A model generated the notes under the pieces. The model had not been told where the DNA came from, made no database searches, and saw only the letters and a program-made list of their open reading frames with translations. From an uncultured Clostridium sp. (GTDB lineage Bacteria > Bacillota > Clostridia > TANB77 > CAG-508): DNA of 64,000 nucleotides. The stretch is from positions 62,001 to 126,000 of the forward strand of contig CAKNJR010000002.1 in assembly GCA_930986425.1 (NCBI GenBank), given 5' to 3'. Below, piece after piece: positions 16,251-24,714 of this stretch. The position numbers were made by a program, and so were the translations under genes. The number at the start of each line of letters is the position of its first letter. The stretch's first letter is position 1.

Positions 16251-17351
16251 TTGATCTTAGCAATTACTAGGGATAATGAAAAATTAATTTATGAGGTATG
16301 TAAAGAAAATGGCTTTGAAAATCCACAAGTATTAACAGGTGTTGATAGTTTAAAAAAGTTTGCAGTTCAAGAACTTAGAAACTTAAATAATTATAAGCAA
16401 ATTATAATAGATATTGCCTCTACAAAAGAAACAGAAAATGAAATAGTACAAGCAGTTGTAGCAATAAAAAGTATGTATAATATAAAAATAATAATAGTTG
16501 CTTTAGGTTTTCAAGAAGGTAACAGTTTACTTGCTAAATTGTTTAATGAAGGAATCTATAATTTTGTAAATGCTAGTACATATTTTGAACAAAAGGAGCA
16601 ATTTAGAAATTGTTTAAGTAATGAAGGCTGTCAATATAAAGATGCTGTTAGATTTAGGCAAAAACTTGATGAAGAAAAAAAGAATAAAGTCATTATCAAA
16701 AAGGAATATAAAAAACTAAAACAATTTGTTAATATAGCAGTTGCAGGAACTGAAAAACACATAGGAGTTACTACACAAGCAATACTGATTACAATGTTTT
16801 TAAAAAGCCTTAATATGAATGCTTGTTATATTTGTGCTACTGATAAAGATGAAATTAAAAATATTGAAACATTAGAAGGAGTGCTAAAAAAAGACGGATT
16901 TTATACATATAAAGGAATAGATTTGTATAGCAATGACAACAAAATTGATGCTATGCAATATGGATATGATTTCTATATTTATGACTATGGAATACTAAAC
17001 GAAAATACTTTAGACAATTTCTTATCTAAGGAAGTAAAAATTATTGTTGGAGGTACTAAGGCTTGGGAAACCGATGAAACTTTTAGAGTATTAAGTTTAT
17101 TAGAAAAAATACCTGAAGTAAATTATATTTTTAACTTTTCTAGTAATGAGGAAAAAGCTAAATTCAAAAGAATTTTAAAACAATATATAAAACATATATA
17201 TTTTTCTGAATATACAACAGATACCTTTAATAGCAATATAAATACAGATATGTACCACGAAATATTTAAAGAATATATTACTGAAAAATCTAATAAGCTT
17301 GAAGTTGTTGAAAAGAAAGGTTTATTTAGTTTTCTGAAAAGAGGTAGATAA
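16251..17351 (+). CDS. CpaE/MinD-like protein with degenerate P-loop
   Basis: About 366 residues. The start is TTG 16251, nine bases after AAGGAG; the in-frame TTG at 16242 abuts the Shine-Dalgarno. The N-terminal part (residues 1-120) resembles a receiver-like alpha/beta domain (QIIIDIAS, IKIIIVALGF). The C-terminal part is MinD/ParA-like: AVAGTEKHIGVTTQAI near residue 164 stands where KGGxGKTT would be, so the P-loop lysines are lost. YDFYIYDYG replaces the usual DxP box. It may be a scaffold protein of the surface or transfer apparatus rather than an active ATPase. It overlaps the next gene by one base. Confidence 0.6.
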   Translation: MILAITRDNEKLIYEVCKENGFENPQVLTGVDSLKKFAVQELRNLNNYKQIIIDIASTKETENEIVQAVVAIKSMYNIKIIIVALGFQEGNSLLAKLFNEGIYNFVNASTYFEQKEQFRNCLSNEGCQYKDAVRFRQKLDEEKKNKVIIKKEYKKLKQFVNIAVAGTEKHIGVTTQAILITMFLKSLNMNACYICATDKDEIKNIETLEGVLKKDGFYTYKGIDLYSNDNKIDAMQYGYDFYIYDYGILNENTLDNFLSKEVKIIVGGTKAWETDETFRVLSLLEKIPEVNYIFNFSSNEEKAKFKRILKQYIKHIYFSEYTTDTFNSNINTDMYHEIFKEYITEKSNKLEVVEKKGLFSFLKRGR

Positions 17352-17578
17352 TGAAGAAAAATTTGTATAAAGATTATTTAAAAAAGAAAAAAATAAAGGA
17401 AAAATACGATGAACAAGTAGTTGTTAATGAACAGAATCCAGTTCTAAAAGCACTACTTTTTTTATTTGATATTTTATCAAGAATATTTAATATATTATTC
17501 TATTTAGGCATTATAATACTTTGCTCTATTGGAGCTACCTATCTTGCTAATAAATTTGGAATAATAAATATATTTTAG
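17351..17578 (+). CDS. Small single-TM protein
   Basis: A 75-residue protein with a lysine-rich N-terminal half (about residues 1-25), one or two close hydrophobic segments (about residues 32-68, ILSRIFNILFYLGIIILC) and a short tail. The start overlaps the stop of the CpaE-like gene (TAATG), so the two are translationally coupled. A membrane partner for the CpaE-like protein is a reasonable inference. Confidence 0.65.
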   Translation: MKKNLYKDYLKKKKIKEKYDEQVVVNEQNPVLKALLFLFDILSRIFNILFYLGIIILCSIGATYLANKFGIINIF

Positions 17579-17588
17579 GAGGTTTACA

Positions 17589-18671
17589 ATGAATTGGTTT
17601 AAAAAAGTATTGGCAGTATGCAGTTTTTGTACTTTGCTTACAACTACAAACTGTTTAGCTGTTACACAAGAAAATACAGATATTACTGATGACAAACTAA
17701 ATTGTTATAAAACATATTTAGTACAAGAAGATGAAAAAGACACTTTTATTGAAACTTTAGATAAAGATATTGAAGTTTTTGGAGAAAAGTACACATTTGA
17801 TAGTTATACTTCTGAAGGTGGAACTACAACAGATACCATTGATATTTCAACAACAAAGAAAATTACAAGTGGTACTAATAACTTAAATAGTATTATAAAT
17901 CAATTAGGAAGAACTATACATTATGAAAAGGATGGTTATATAGGAGAATATCAATTAAATACAGAGAACATACAAATTAAAACAAACTACAATGGCTTTA
18001 GGGAAGATTTAATAGAAGAAACTATAAATTATACTGGCTTAGAAAGAAATGACCTAGATTTTATACCTAAACAAACAGAAAAAGATGGATTAACCTTAGA
18101 ATTATTAAATGTTGAGTGGAAAGTTGAAACAACTAAGATGATAGGCGAATATGAAGTCGCAGATCTATATACAGCAAAATGTTACTATGCAGGAAAACAA
18201 AGAGTAAATTATCCTAATACTTATAGTGTTACAGCAGAATACACAGGAACAGCAACAAAGGAGATATTAACACCATATACATATACAGTAAAATATAATA
18301 AAGTCGAAGAAGAAATACCTACTGCTACTCCTGAAGTTGTTGAAAAGAAAGAAAATAATATAATTCCATTAGCAAGTGGATCAACAGTAATTATTTTAGT
18401 TATTTTATTCTTTCTTTCTAAAAATGTAACGGTTTATAATTACAGAGATGGTAAATATATAAAAGTTGGCAAAACTATATTAAATAATAATACAATAAAC
18501 TTAACAAAATATTCTATGTCAGAAGTAACAAATAAATATAAATTAGAATTTTCAAAAAGACTTACAAATAAATTACAAGGCAAAATGATAACTATTAGCA
18601 AAGGTAAAAATAAGATAAAAACTTTAGTAAATACAGACAGCGAAAAATATAGTATAGAAGTTAGATTATAG
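17589..18671 (+). CDS. Secreted/membrane-anchored ICE surface protein
   Basis: A 360-residue protein with an N-terminal signal sequence (FKKVLAVCSFCTLLTTTNCLA), an extracytoplasmic region of about 230 residues rich in Thr, Tyr and Glu, a short Pro/Thr/Glu segment, one membrane helix (about residues 260-278, STVIILVILFFLS), and a C-terminal basic domain of about 80 residues. No family is recognised. It lies directly upstream of a sortase and a CnaB adhesin, so it may belong to a mating-contact module on the cell surface (inference). Confidence 0.65.
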   Translation: MNWFKKVLAVCSFCTLLTTTNCLAVTQENTDITDDKLNCYKTYLVQEDEKDTFIETLDKDIEVFGEKYTFDSYTSEGGTTTDTIDISTTKKITSGTNNLNSIINQLGRTIHYEKDGYIGEYQLNTENIQIKTNYNGFREDLIEETINYTGLERNDLDFIPKQTEKDGLTLELLNVEWKVETTKMIGEYEVADLYTAKCYYAGKQRVNYPNTYSVTAEYTGTATKEILTPYTYTVKYNKVEEEIPTATPEVVEKKENNIIPLASGSTVIILVILFFLSKNVTVYNYRDGKYIKVGKTILNNNTINLTKYSMSEVTNKYKLEFSKRLTNKLQGKMITISKGKNKIKTLVNTDSEKYSIEVRL

Positions 18672-18679
18672 GAGGCATT

Positions 18680-19279
18680 ATGAAAAAGGAAAATAGATTT
18701 TTAATAGCAATAATATTAATTGCAATTATAACTCTTATAGGGGTTATTTTTTTTGCAGTAAAATATCCTGTATATAAAGCAAACAAAGATGCTGAAAGCA
18801 TACAAATTGGAGATAATTCAGATTTAGATGATACACCTCTTGAAAATATAGAACAAGATATTATTCATTATGATGATGAAATAGGTACTCTTACTATACC
18901 TGACATTTTGCTTGATAATGCACCTATTAGAGAAAGTGTTGAATTATCTACCTTATCAGAAACAATAGGACACTTCCCTTCTACTTCTATTTATGAAGGA
19001 AATGTAGGTTTAGCCTCTCATAATTCAGGTAGTCAAGGAGATTTCTTTAAAAATTTAAAGAAAATAAAAATTGGAAGTGAGATTTTTTATCAAACTAATT
19101 ATGGAACTAAAAGATATGTTGTAACAACAAAAGAAATAATTAATGAGGAAGATTGGTCTTATTTACAAGAAACTGAGGACAATAGAATTACTTTAATTAC
19201 TTGTGTTGCAGGACAAAAAGATAAAAGACTTTGCGTTCAAGCAATAGAATCTTCTGAAGGAATGAGTTATGGGCAATAA
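18680..19279 (+). CDS. Class D/B-like sortase
   Basis: A 199-residue sortase with an N-terminal membrane anchor (about residues 7-28). The catalytic triad is visible: His in GLASHNSG near residue 113, Cys in ITLITCVAG near residue 175, and Arg in DKRLCVQAI near residue 183. The TLTIPDILLDNAPI segment is the sortase strand before the active site. Sortases link LPxTG proteins to the wall or polymerise pilins. The CnaB adhesin at 20438, ending LPRTGC, is the obvious candidate substrate. It starts eight bases after the upstream surface gene. Confidence 0.88.
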   Translation: MKKENRFLIAIILIAIITLIGVIFFAVKYPVYKANKDAESIQIGDNSDLDDTPLENIEQDIIHYDDEIGTLTIPDILLDNAPIRESVELSTLSETIGHFPSTSIYEGNVGLASHNSGSQGDFFKNLKKIKIGSEIFYQTNYGTKRYVVTTKEIINEEDWSYLQETEDNRITLITCVAGQKDKRLCVQAIESSEGMSYGQ

Positions 19280-19349
19280 ATATTAAAAAAGGGTTTTGGA
19301 TTGCTCCTTGAAACAATTTATAATTATAGTATAAGGAGATGATCTAATT

Positions 19350-20057
19350 ATGAAAAAATATTTAATTATAGCTTTTATTTTAATATTTGGAATAGCAATA
19401 TTATCAACCTACATAACTTATAAAAAAACAAATTCAAAAAATGTCATAGAAAATATAAATCCACAAAATATAGTGGAAAATGTGGAAAGTACAAATCAAT
19501 TACAAACTTCAGATGAACAAACAACATCAGAACTGATAAATAATAGCATAACTCAATCACAAAAAGAAGTTACTGAAAAGACTCCAGTTGCTGAAAGTGA
19601 AACTGAAGTAAAAAACAATAAGAATTCTACTCCACAAGTTACTACTAATAATAAACAACCTATTGTTGAAGTAAATCAGGAAAATACAGAAATAAAAAAA
19701 GATAATAACAATACACCACAAACAAAAGATGAATCCATACAAGTACAACCTGAAAAAACGGAACAAGAAGTTGTCAAAGAAGAAAAACCTGTAACTATTG
19801 GAGAAGAATATAAAATTAATGATACTATGATTAACACGATAAAAAATGTTATAAATAGTAATCAAAGTGAAGATATGAAATTATATGGATATAATATTGT
19901 TATAGATAGTTCTATTGTTGAAGATACTTCTCAATTTACATATACTAAACAAAGAGTAATTGATAAAATTAAATATAAATTTGGTACAATTAAAATATAT
20001 GCAAGAGATTATTATAACAATGGGCAATTTATATGCACACAATGTTATATCATATAG
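19350..20057 (+). CDS. Signal-anchored Q/N/T/E-rich protein
   Basis: A 235-residue protein. A strong N-terminal hydrophobic helix (YLIIAFILIFGIAILSTYI) is followed by a low-complexity region of about 120 residues rich in Asn, Gln, Thr, Glu and Lys (probably a disordered wall-spanning spacer), then a compact C-terminal domain of about 75 residues. No family is recognised. Its place between sortase and adhesin suggests an extracytoplasmic component of the surface module. Ribosome site AAGGAGAT. Confidence 0.6.
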   Translation: MKKYLIIAFILIFGIAILSTYITYKKTNSKNVIENINPQNIVENVESTNQLQTSDEQTTSELINNSITQSQKEVTEKTPVAESETEVKNNKNSTPQVTTNNKQPIVEVNQENTEIKKDNNNTPQTKDESIQVQPEKTEQEVVKEEKPVTIGEEYKINDTMINTIKNVINSNQSEDMKLYGYNIVIDSSIVEDTSQFTYTKQRVIDKIKYKFGTIKIYARDYYNNGQFICTQCYII

Positions 20058-20087
20058 GAAAGGAGGTTTATTATAGATATAGAAAAA

Positions 20088-20378
20088 TTGGCTAATAAAA
20101 TAATAGAATATGAGGCTAATTATAATTGGTATGATCTTGTTGATGACTATGGAAATATTGAAATAGATAGTGATGCAAGAAAAAATCTACTAGAAGAAAC
20201 ACTTAGAACATTACAAAATAGTCCTGATAATATTATTTCACACTTAAAAACTATTAAAGAAGATTTAGAATGTGATGAAAATTTTGAAAATGATAAAGAA
20301 TATCAAGAAACTAAAGAACTTATTAATGAAATTGAAAAATTAAAAGCTGAACAAATAGATGAAAGTTTAGAAATTTAA
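20088..20378 (+). CDS. Small acidic hypothetical protein, unusual start
   Basis: About 96 residues from TTG 20088, helical and acidic, with no recognised domain. The start is doubtful: the strong AGGAGG at 20061-20066 is 21 bases before TTG 20088, while the in-frame codons at normal spacing are ATT 20070 and ATA 20073. Translation from those would add IDIEK-like residues before LANKIIEY. This is the second gene in the ICE (with 3265) where the Shine-Dalgarno points to a rare start codon. A terminator follows at 20389. Confidence 0.5.
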   Translation: MANKIIEYEANYNWYDLVDDYGNIEIDSDARKNLLEETLRTLQNSPDNIISHLKTIKEDLECDENFENDKEYQETKELINEIEKLKAEQIDESLEI

Positions 20379-20388
20379 TAAATAACTG

Positions 20389-20415
20389 AAAGGCACTTAA
20401 TTTTAAGTGTCTTTT
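20389..20415 (+). terminator. Intrinsic terminator
   Basis: AAAGGCACTTAA (20389-20400) pairs with TTAAGTGTCTTT (20403-20414), one G-U pair, with a T-rich 3' side. It closes the operon ending at 20378 and precedes the adhesin gene. Confidence 0.8.
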
Positions 20416-20437
20416 ATTATGGAAAGGATTTGGTAAA

Positions 20438-23047
20438 ATGATAAAAGTAAAAAATAAAAGAATATTAGCAATACTTATGTTAGTATTAACAATTTTTTCA
20501 GCATTAAGTCCTAGTGTGTTTGCAACAGAGATAAGTTCTGCAAATATACAAAATAAAGGAGATGTTGAATATCATCTACAATATTGGAACGGAGATCATT
20601 GGTCTTATGTTGTAACAACTTATACTACCTACACAGAAGGTGGCAAGGAATACCCTGCTTACTGCATTAATAGTGAATATCCGGGTGTAGGAGAACTACC
20701 TGATTATACTGTTGATGTAAATGCAACTCTTACAGAAGTTTTAGGAGATGTTAGAGTATGGAGAACTATTATAAATGGATTCCCTTACAAGTCAGCGAGT
20801 GAGCTTGGAGTAGCTAACGATATGGAGGCTTTTCAAGCTACTAAAATGGCTGTGTATAGTATTTTATATGATTATGATCCTAATACTAGATTTAGAGGGA
20901 TAGATCAAGGAGCAGATGCTAGAGGAGATGCTATAAAAAGAGCAATAGTAAATATGGTTAATGAAGGAAGAAATGGAACTCAAGTACCTTCAGATCCAAA
21001 TATAACACTATCTACTTCAGGAAATTTATATGAAGATGGAAATTACTATACTCAAAAAATAAATGTTTCAAGTACAGTAGATATGGCAAGTTATACAGTT
21101 ACTGCTACTGCAAACTTACCTGAAGGAACTATAATTACTAATTCAAATGGCACTCAAACGAATTCATTTAATGGAAATGAAAGTATGTATGTAAAAATTC
21201 CTAAAGCACAAATGGGACAAGATATTTCAAACGCGATAATAAATGTTCAAGGAAAAGTAAAAACTTACCCTGTATTTTATGGACAAACAAGAGTGGATGG
21301 AACTCAAAACTATGCTCTTGCTTATGATCCATTTGGAGATGGTGTTGGTAGGGCTACATTAAATATAAAAACAAATACTGGAAAAGTAGTAGTAAATAAA
21401 ACAGATGATGAAACTTCACAACATATTGCAGGAGTTAAGTTCTCATTAAAAAGAGAAGATGGAACAATAGTAGGAACAGCTACAACTAATGAACAAGGAG
21501 TTGCTACATTTGATAAATTATATCAAGGAAACTACAAATTAGTTGAAGTGGAAACAAATCCAAAGTATATTTTAAATGATATGGAATTTGATGTACCTGT
21601 TGAATATAATAAAACATCTGATGTTAATGTTGAGAATGAGCATAAAAAAGGCAATATAAAAGTTTACAAAGTAGATAAAGATAACAACAGAGTAGTGCTT
21701 GGAAATGTAGAATTTGACTTATTCTCACACGAATTTAATAAAGTAATTGGAACATACCATACAGATGTAAATGGAGAATTAGAAATAAAAGATTTAAGAA
21801 TTGGCGACTACTCATTAATTGAAAAGGAAACAAACAAATGGTATAATCTTGCTGAAGATACTGAAGTTGAAGTCGAGTGGAATTTAACAAAAGAACTACA
21901 AATTGAAAATGAGCTAAAAAAAGGCTCTATAAAAATAATAAAAGTTGACGAAGAAGATAATGAAGTAAAACTAGAAAATGTCAAATTTAAAGTTATGGAC
22001 AAAGATGGAAATGTATTAGAAGAATTAATAACAGATGAGAATGGAGAGGCTGAAACATCTAGTTATCCTATAAGAGATTTTTCAGAGCTAAAAATACAAG
22101 AAGTTGAAACACTAGATACTTATGTTTTAGATGATGAAGTTCACACTATCAAGCTTGAAGAAAATCAAATAAAAGATGTTGTATTTGAAAATGAAAAAAT
22201 TAAAGGACAGATTGAAGTAACAAAAGTAAGTAGCGATGATAACAAATTAACAGGAGATAAAAAGGGTACTCCACTTGAAGGAGCAGTATTTGAAGTTTAT
22301 AATTCAAATGATGAATTAGTGGATACTTTAACAACTGATAGCGAGGGTAAAGCTATTTCTAAATTACTTGTAAAAGGAAAATACTATTTAAAAGAAGTTG
22401 ATTCAGGATCACCATATTACTTAATAAACTCAGATATATTTGAGGCTGAAATAAAAGAATATAAAGAAATTGTTGATGTAAATGTTGAAGATGATAGTGT
22501 AGATATTGAGGTTGAAGTTGAGAAAAAAGGATTCGTTGAAACACAATCAAAAGACAGCATTTACTATAATTTTAAAAATATAAAAAATAATTCAAATGTT
22601 TCATTAGATAATTTCACTTGGCAAGACACATTACCAACACAAGCATTAAGAGCTGATAAAATTTATACAGGTACTTGGAATGAAGATTTAGAATATTCTA
22701 TTTGGTACAAAACAAATAAAAATGATTATAAAATGCTAGTAGATGGTCTAAGTACACAAGTAAATAATGAAATAAGTTTTAAAGATGCAGATCTAGAAGA
22801 AGATGAATATATTACTGAATATCAATTTAGATTTGGAACTGTAAAAGTAGGATTTTCAGAAGTTGAAGCTCCTATTCTATATTGTGATATGCTAGACAAT
22901 TTAGAAAATGGATTTAAATTTACAAATTATACTAAAGTATTTGGAAACTATGAAGATAAATATGTTGAAGATACTGATGAATGGACTACTGTTACTTATT
23001 TTAAAGAAATAGAAACAACACAAACATTACCTAGAACAGGTTGTTAG
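20438..23047 (+). CDS. CnaB-repeat surface adhesin with thioester-like head
   Basis: An 869-residue secreted protein. Signal peptide at about residues 1-30 (cleavage near SVFA-T). The N-terminal domain resembles thioester adhesin domains, with YPAYCINS (Cys76) and EAFQATKMAVYSI, where the usual TQxA reads TKMA. From about residue 310 four SpaA/CnaB-like domains follow, each starting with a KVxK-type strand (VVVNKTDDE, IKVYKVDKD, IKIIKVDEE, IEVTKVSSD). A C-terminal beta domain ends in LPRTGC and a stop. There is no hydrophobic helix or positive tail after LPxTG, so classical sortase retention is not obvious. It probably mediates donor-recipient or host contact. Confidence 0.85.
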   Translation: MIKVKNKRILAILMLVLTIFSALSPSVFATEISSANIQNKGDVEYHLQYWNGDHWSYVVTTYTTYTEGGKEYPAYCINSEYPGVGELPDYTVDVNATLTEVLGDVRVWRTIINGFPYKSASELGVANDMEAFQATKMAVYSILYDYDPNTRFRGIDQGADARGDAIKRAIVNMVNEGRNGTQVPSDPNITLSTSGNLYEDGNYYTQKINVSSTVDMASYTVTATANLPEGTIITNSNGTQTNSFNGNESMYVKIPKAQMGQDISNAIINVQGKVKTYPVFYGQTRVDGTQNYALAYDPFGDGVGRATLNIKTNTGKVVVNKTDDETSQHIAGVKFSLKREDGTIVGTATTNEQGVATFDKLYQGNYKLVEVETNPKYILNDMEFDVPVEYNKTSDVNVENEHKKGNIKVYKVDKDNNRVVLGNVEFDLFSHEFNKVIGTYHTDVNGELEIKDLRIGDYSLIEKETNKWYNLAEDTEVEVEWNLTKELQIENELKKGSIKIIKVDEEDNEVKLENVKFKVMDKDGNVLEELITDENGEAETSSYPIRDFSELKIQEVETLDTYVLDDEVHTIKLEENQIKDVVFENEKIKGQIEVTKVSSDDNKLTGDKKGTPLEGAVFEVYNSNDELVDTLTTDSEGKAISKLLVKGKYYLKEVDSGSPYYLINSDIFEAEIKEYKEIVDVNVEDDSVDIEVEVEKKGFVETQSKDSIYYNFKNIKNNSNVSLDNFTWQDTLPTQALRADKIYTGTWNEDLEYSIWYKTNKNDYKMLVDGLSTQVNNEISFKDADLEEDEYITEYQFRFGTVKVGFSEVEAPILYCDMLDNLENGFKFTNYTKVFGNYEDKYVEDTDEWTTVTYFKEIETTQTLPRTGC

Positions 23048-23049
23048 TA

Positions 23050-23184
23050 TTGACTTTTGAATAGAAAATTATATAATTTAGAAAATAATAATTTTGAATT
23101 CATATATTTATATAGAATTATTATTTTGTTTACTAAATTTTGAGGTATGGAATATTTGAATATTCTGTACCTCTATTTTTTTTT
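23050..23184 (+). ncRNA. Candidate small RNA after the adhesin gene
   Basis: A promoter-like pair (TTGACT 23050-23055, 16-bp spacer, TATAAT 23072-23077) begins two bases after the adhesin stop codon. The predicted transcript starts near 23084, contains an AATAATAATT / AATTATTATT inverted repeat, and ends at a strong terminator (23142-23184). No ORF with a ribosome site lies inside. It could be an independent RNA of about 100 nt, or simply the adhesin terminator with a fortuitous promoter. Confidence 0.4.
23142..23184 (+). terminator. Strong intrinsic terminator
   Basis: GAGGTA..GAATATT / AATATTC..TACCTC hairpin (23142-23173) with a GU mismatch pair, followed by nine Ts within the next 11 bases. 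It terminates the adhesin transcript and the candidate small RNA. Confidence 0.88.
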
Positions 23185-23190
23185 GTGTTA

Positions 23191-23219
23191 TTGAGAAAAA
23201 AATGAAAATGTGATATAAG
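23191..23219 (+). promoter_or_regulatory. Promoter for the HEPN-like gene at 23245
   Basis: TTGAGA (23191-23196), 17-bp spacer ending TGTGA, TATAAG (23214-23219). Closely similar in sequence to the promoter at 44206-44234 in the neighbouring element (TTGAGA, A-run, TGTGA, TATAAA). Confidence 0.6.
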
Positions 23220-23244
23220 TATAAAAAATAAAAGAAGGTATTAA

Positions 23245-23871
23245 ATGAACGACAAATATGATTGGATAAATGATATATACATATATTATAGAATATTAGA
23301 TAAAATTAATAAACAATTTAAAATACTTTTAAAAACGACAGATCACGAAGAAATTGAAGAACAATTTTTTTATCTTTGTGTAGATTTATTAAGACTTGTT
23401 CCATTTAAACAAAATAAAGAAAATGAAAAATTGACTTTAATTGAAAGTGATGGAATATGTTTATTAAGAAAGAATATTGATTTTATAATGAAAGATTTAA
23501 ATAAAATTCTGCAAGAGAATACAGCTACTTTTATAAAAATAAGGAAAATTAGAAATAAATATGAACACGAACCTCATAATGTAAATGGTGCATTTTCTAC
23601 AGGACATAGTTCCTTTAGTGCTATGGGTTTTTATTGTAAGACAGATTTAGTTACTTTAAATTCAATGGAATTAACTTATATAATTTATGATTTAAATAAA
23701 TTAATGGATAAAATTGAAAAAAAGATATGTAAAATACAAGAAAAAGATTTTAATGAACTAAATATATTTAATAAAGACTATATTACAAAAATTAAAGAAT
23801 ATAAGATAATTGAATATAATAAAAGTTATACAATAGTGCCTAGAAATTGGTTTACTGTAACAAGAAAATAA
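23245..23871 (+). CDS. Hypothetical protein with HEPN-like R-x4-H motif
   Basis: A 208-residue, mostly helical, soluble protein. The central segment IRKIRNKYEHEPHNV contains R-N-K-Y-E-H, matching the R-x(4-6)-H signature of HEPN-fold ribonucleases, with the polar N directly after R that is often seen in them. No nucleotidyltransferase partner is adjacent. It has its own promoter and lies between the surface module and the restriction block, as accessory cargo often does. A role in defence or toxicity is inference from one motif. Confidence 0.55.
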   Translation: MNDKYDWINDIYIYYRILDKINKQFKILLKTTDHEEIEEQFFYLCVDLLRLVPFKQNKENEKLTLIESDGICLLRKNIDFIMKDLNKILQENTATFIKIRKIRNKYEHEPHNVNGAFSTGHSSFSAMGFYCKTDLVTLNSMELTYIIYDLNKLMDKIEKKICKIQEKDFNELNIFNKDYITKIKEYKIIEYNKSYTIVPRNWFTVTRK

Positions 23872-23965
23872 ATCATTAAAAATATTAGGAATTTTTAAGA
23901 TTTGATTGTAAAAGGTTTGGATTTGTAGGTAAGCTTCTATATAATTTTATATAGGAGGTGAGAGT

Positions 23966-24190
23966 ATGGCTGATTTAGAGAGTTTTCAAAAAGTAGAAAG
24001 AACTACCTTGACAATGGAAGAAGTAGCTGAATATTTAGGAATTTCTTATTGGTTAGTGGGACAGCTAGTGAGAAAAAATGAGTTACCTCATTTCAGAGTG
24101 GGAGGGAGAATCTTATTCAGAAAGAAAGTTATTGATAACTTTATGGAAGAACAAGAAAAAATAGCTTTTGACAAGCTATATTTTAAATAA
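23966..24190 (+). CDS. Excisionase-family helix-turn-helix protein
   Basis: A 74-residue MerR/excisionase-type HTH protein: TLTMEEVAEYLGISYWLVGQ is the helix-turn-helix and FRVGGRILFRKKVIDNFM the following wing. It is close to the 67-residue protein at 42843-43046 in the adjacent element over about 55 residues. It starts after AGGAGGTGAG. It could assist excision or act as a small regulator. It is not next to an integrase, so a regulatory role is as likely. Confidence 0.8.
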   Translation: MADLESFQKVERTTLTMEEVAEYLGISYWLVGQLVRKNELPHFRVGGRILFRKKVIDNFMEEQEKIAFDKLYFK

Positions 24191-24294
24191 TATTATTTTT
24201 ATATCAAAATTGGGAAATTTGATATATTTAAAAGGTAATGTTATTTGCTAAGTGAAAAGAGTAATTTTGTGAAATTTGAGAAAAGATAAAATAA

Positions 24295-24330
24295 AATGCT
24301 AGAGTTTACTTTTATATAATCTCTAGCATT
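24295..24330 (-). terminator. Terminator of the XRE regulator gene
   Basis: AATGCTAGAG (24295-24304) pairs perfectly with CTCTAGCATT (24321-24330). On the minus strand it is followed by a T-rich stretch, ending transcription of the gene at 24332. It may also stop plus-strand reading. Confidence 0.75.
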
Positions 24331-24331
24331 A

Positions 24332-24592
24332 TTACTTTAGAGTTTTAAAATAGTCATCAGTTAAGTCATTAACAGATATATTAAAACATTTTGCGAATCC
24401 ACATAATTCATAATCTACAACTGTTCTGATACCTTTTTCAATGTTATAAATAGCTTGTTTATGAATATCTATTCCTAATAACATCAATTTATCAGACAAT
24501 TTTTGATAAGATAAGTTATTTAATTCTCGATAATATTTTATTTTAGTGCCAACTACATTTAGTTTGCCCTCTTTTGATCTAGAGTTATTCAT
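24332..24592 (-). CDS. XRE-family (Cro/CI-like) transcription regulator
   Basis: About 86 residues. The start is placed at 24592, because AAGGAGAA lies just upstream on the minus strand; an in-frame extension to 24640 would begin with a run of arginines encoded by that site. The HTH_3 domain covers VVGTKIKYYRELNNLSYQKL, DIHKQAIYNIEKG and the following helices. It is divergent from the gene at 24715, and palindromes in the shared promoter suggest autoregulation. It probably controls the neighbouring 207-residue gene. Confidence 0.82.
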   Translation of the reverse strand: MNNSRSKEGKLNVVGTKIKYYRELNNLSYQKLSDKLMLLGIDIHKQAIYNIEKGIRTVVDYELCGFAKCFNISVNDLTDDYFKTLK

Positions 24593-24639
24593 ACGCCTTC
24601 TCCTTCTACCCATTGATTTTACAATAAAAATTTGGTACA

Positions 24640-24690
24640 ATTATAAATACCAGTATTTATAAAACAGTATTTACCAATATTTATAAAAAA
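24640..24690. promoter_or_regulatory. Divergent promoter with palindromic operator
   Basis: Minus-strand -10 TATAAT (24640-24645) overlaps a dyad ATAAATAC-CA-GTATTTAT (24643-24660). Partial repeats GTATTT and AATATTTATAAA follow to 24690. The placement fits a repressor site for the XRE protein that would shut off its own gene and the divergent gene at 24715. Confidence 0.55.
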
Positions 24691-24714
24691 TACAAAAAAG
24701 GAGATAGCATAGAG

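Noticed and set aside
19308..19335. Promoter TTGAAA-N16-TATAAG before the gene at 19350
   Set aside because: The -10 overlaps the ribosome binding site of that gene, so a transcript starting there could not be translated normally.
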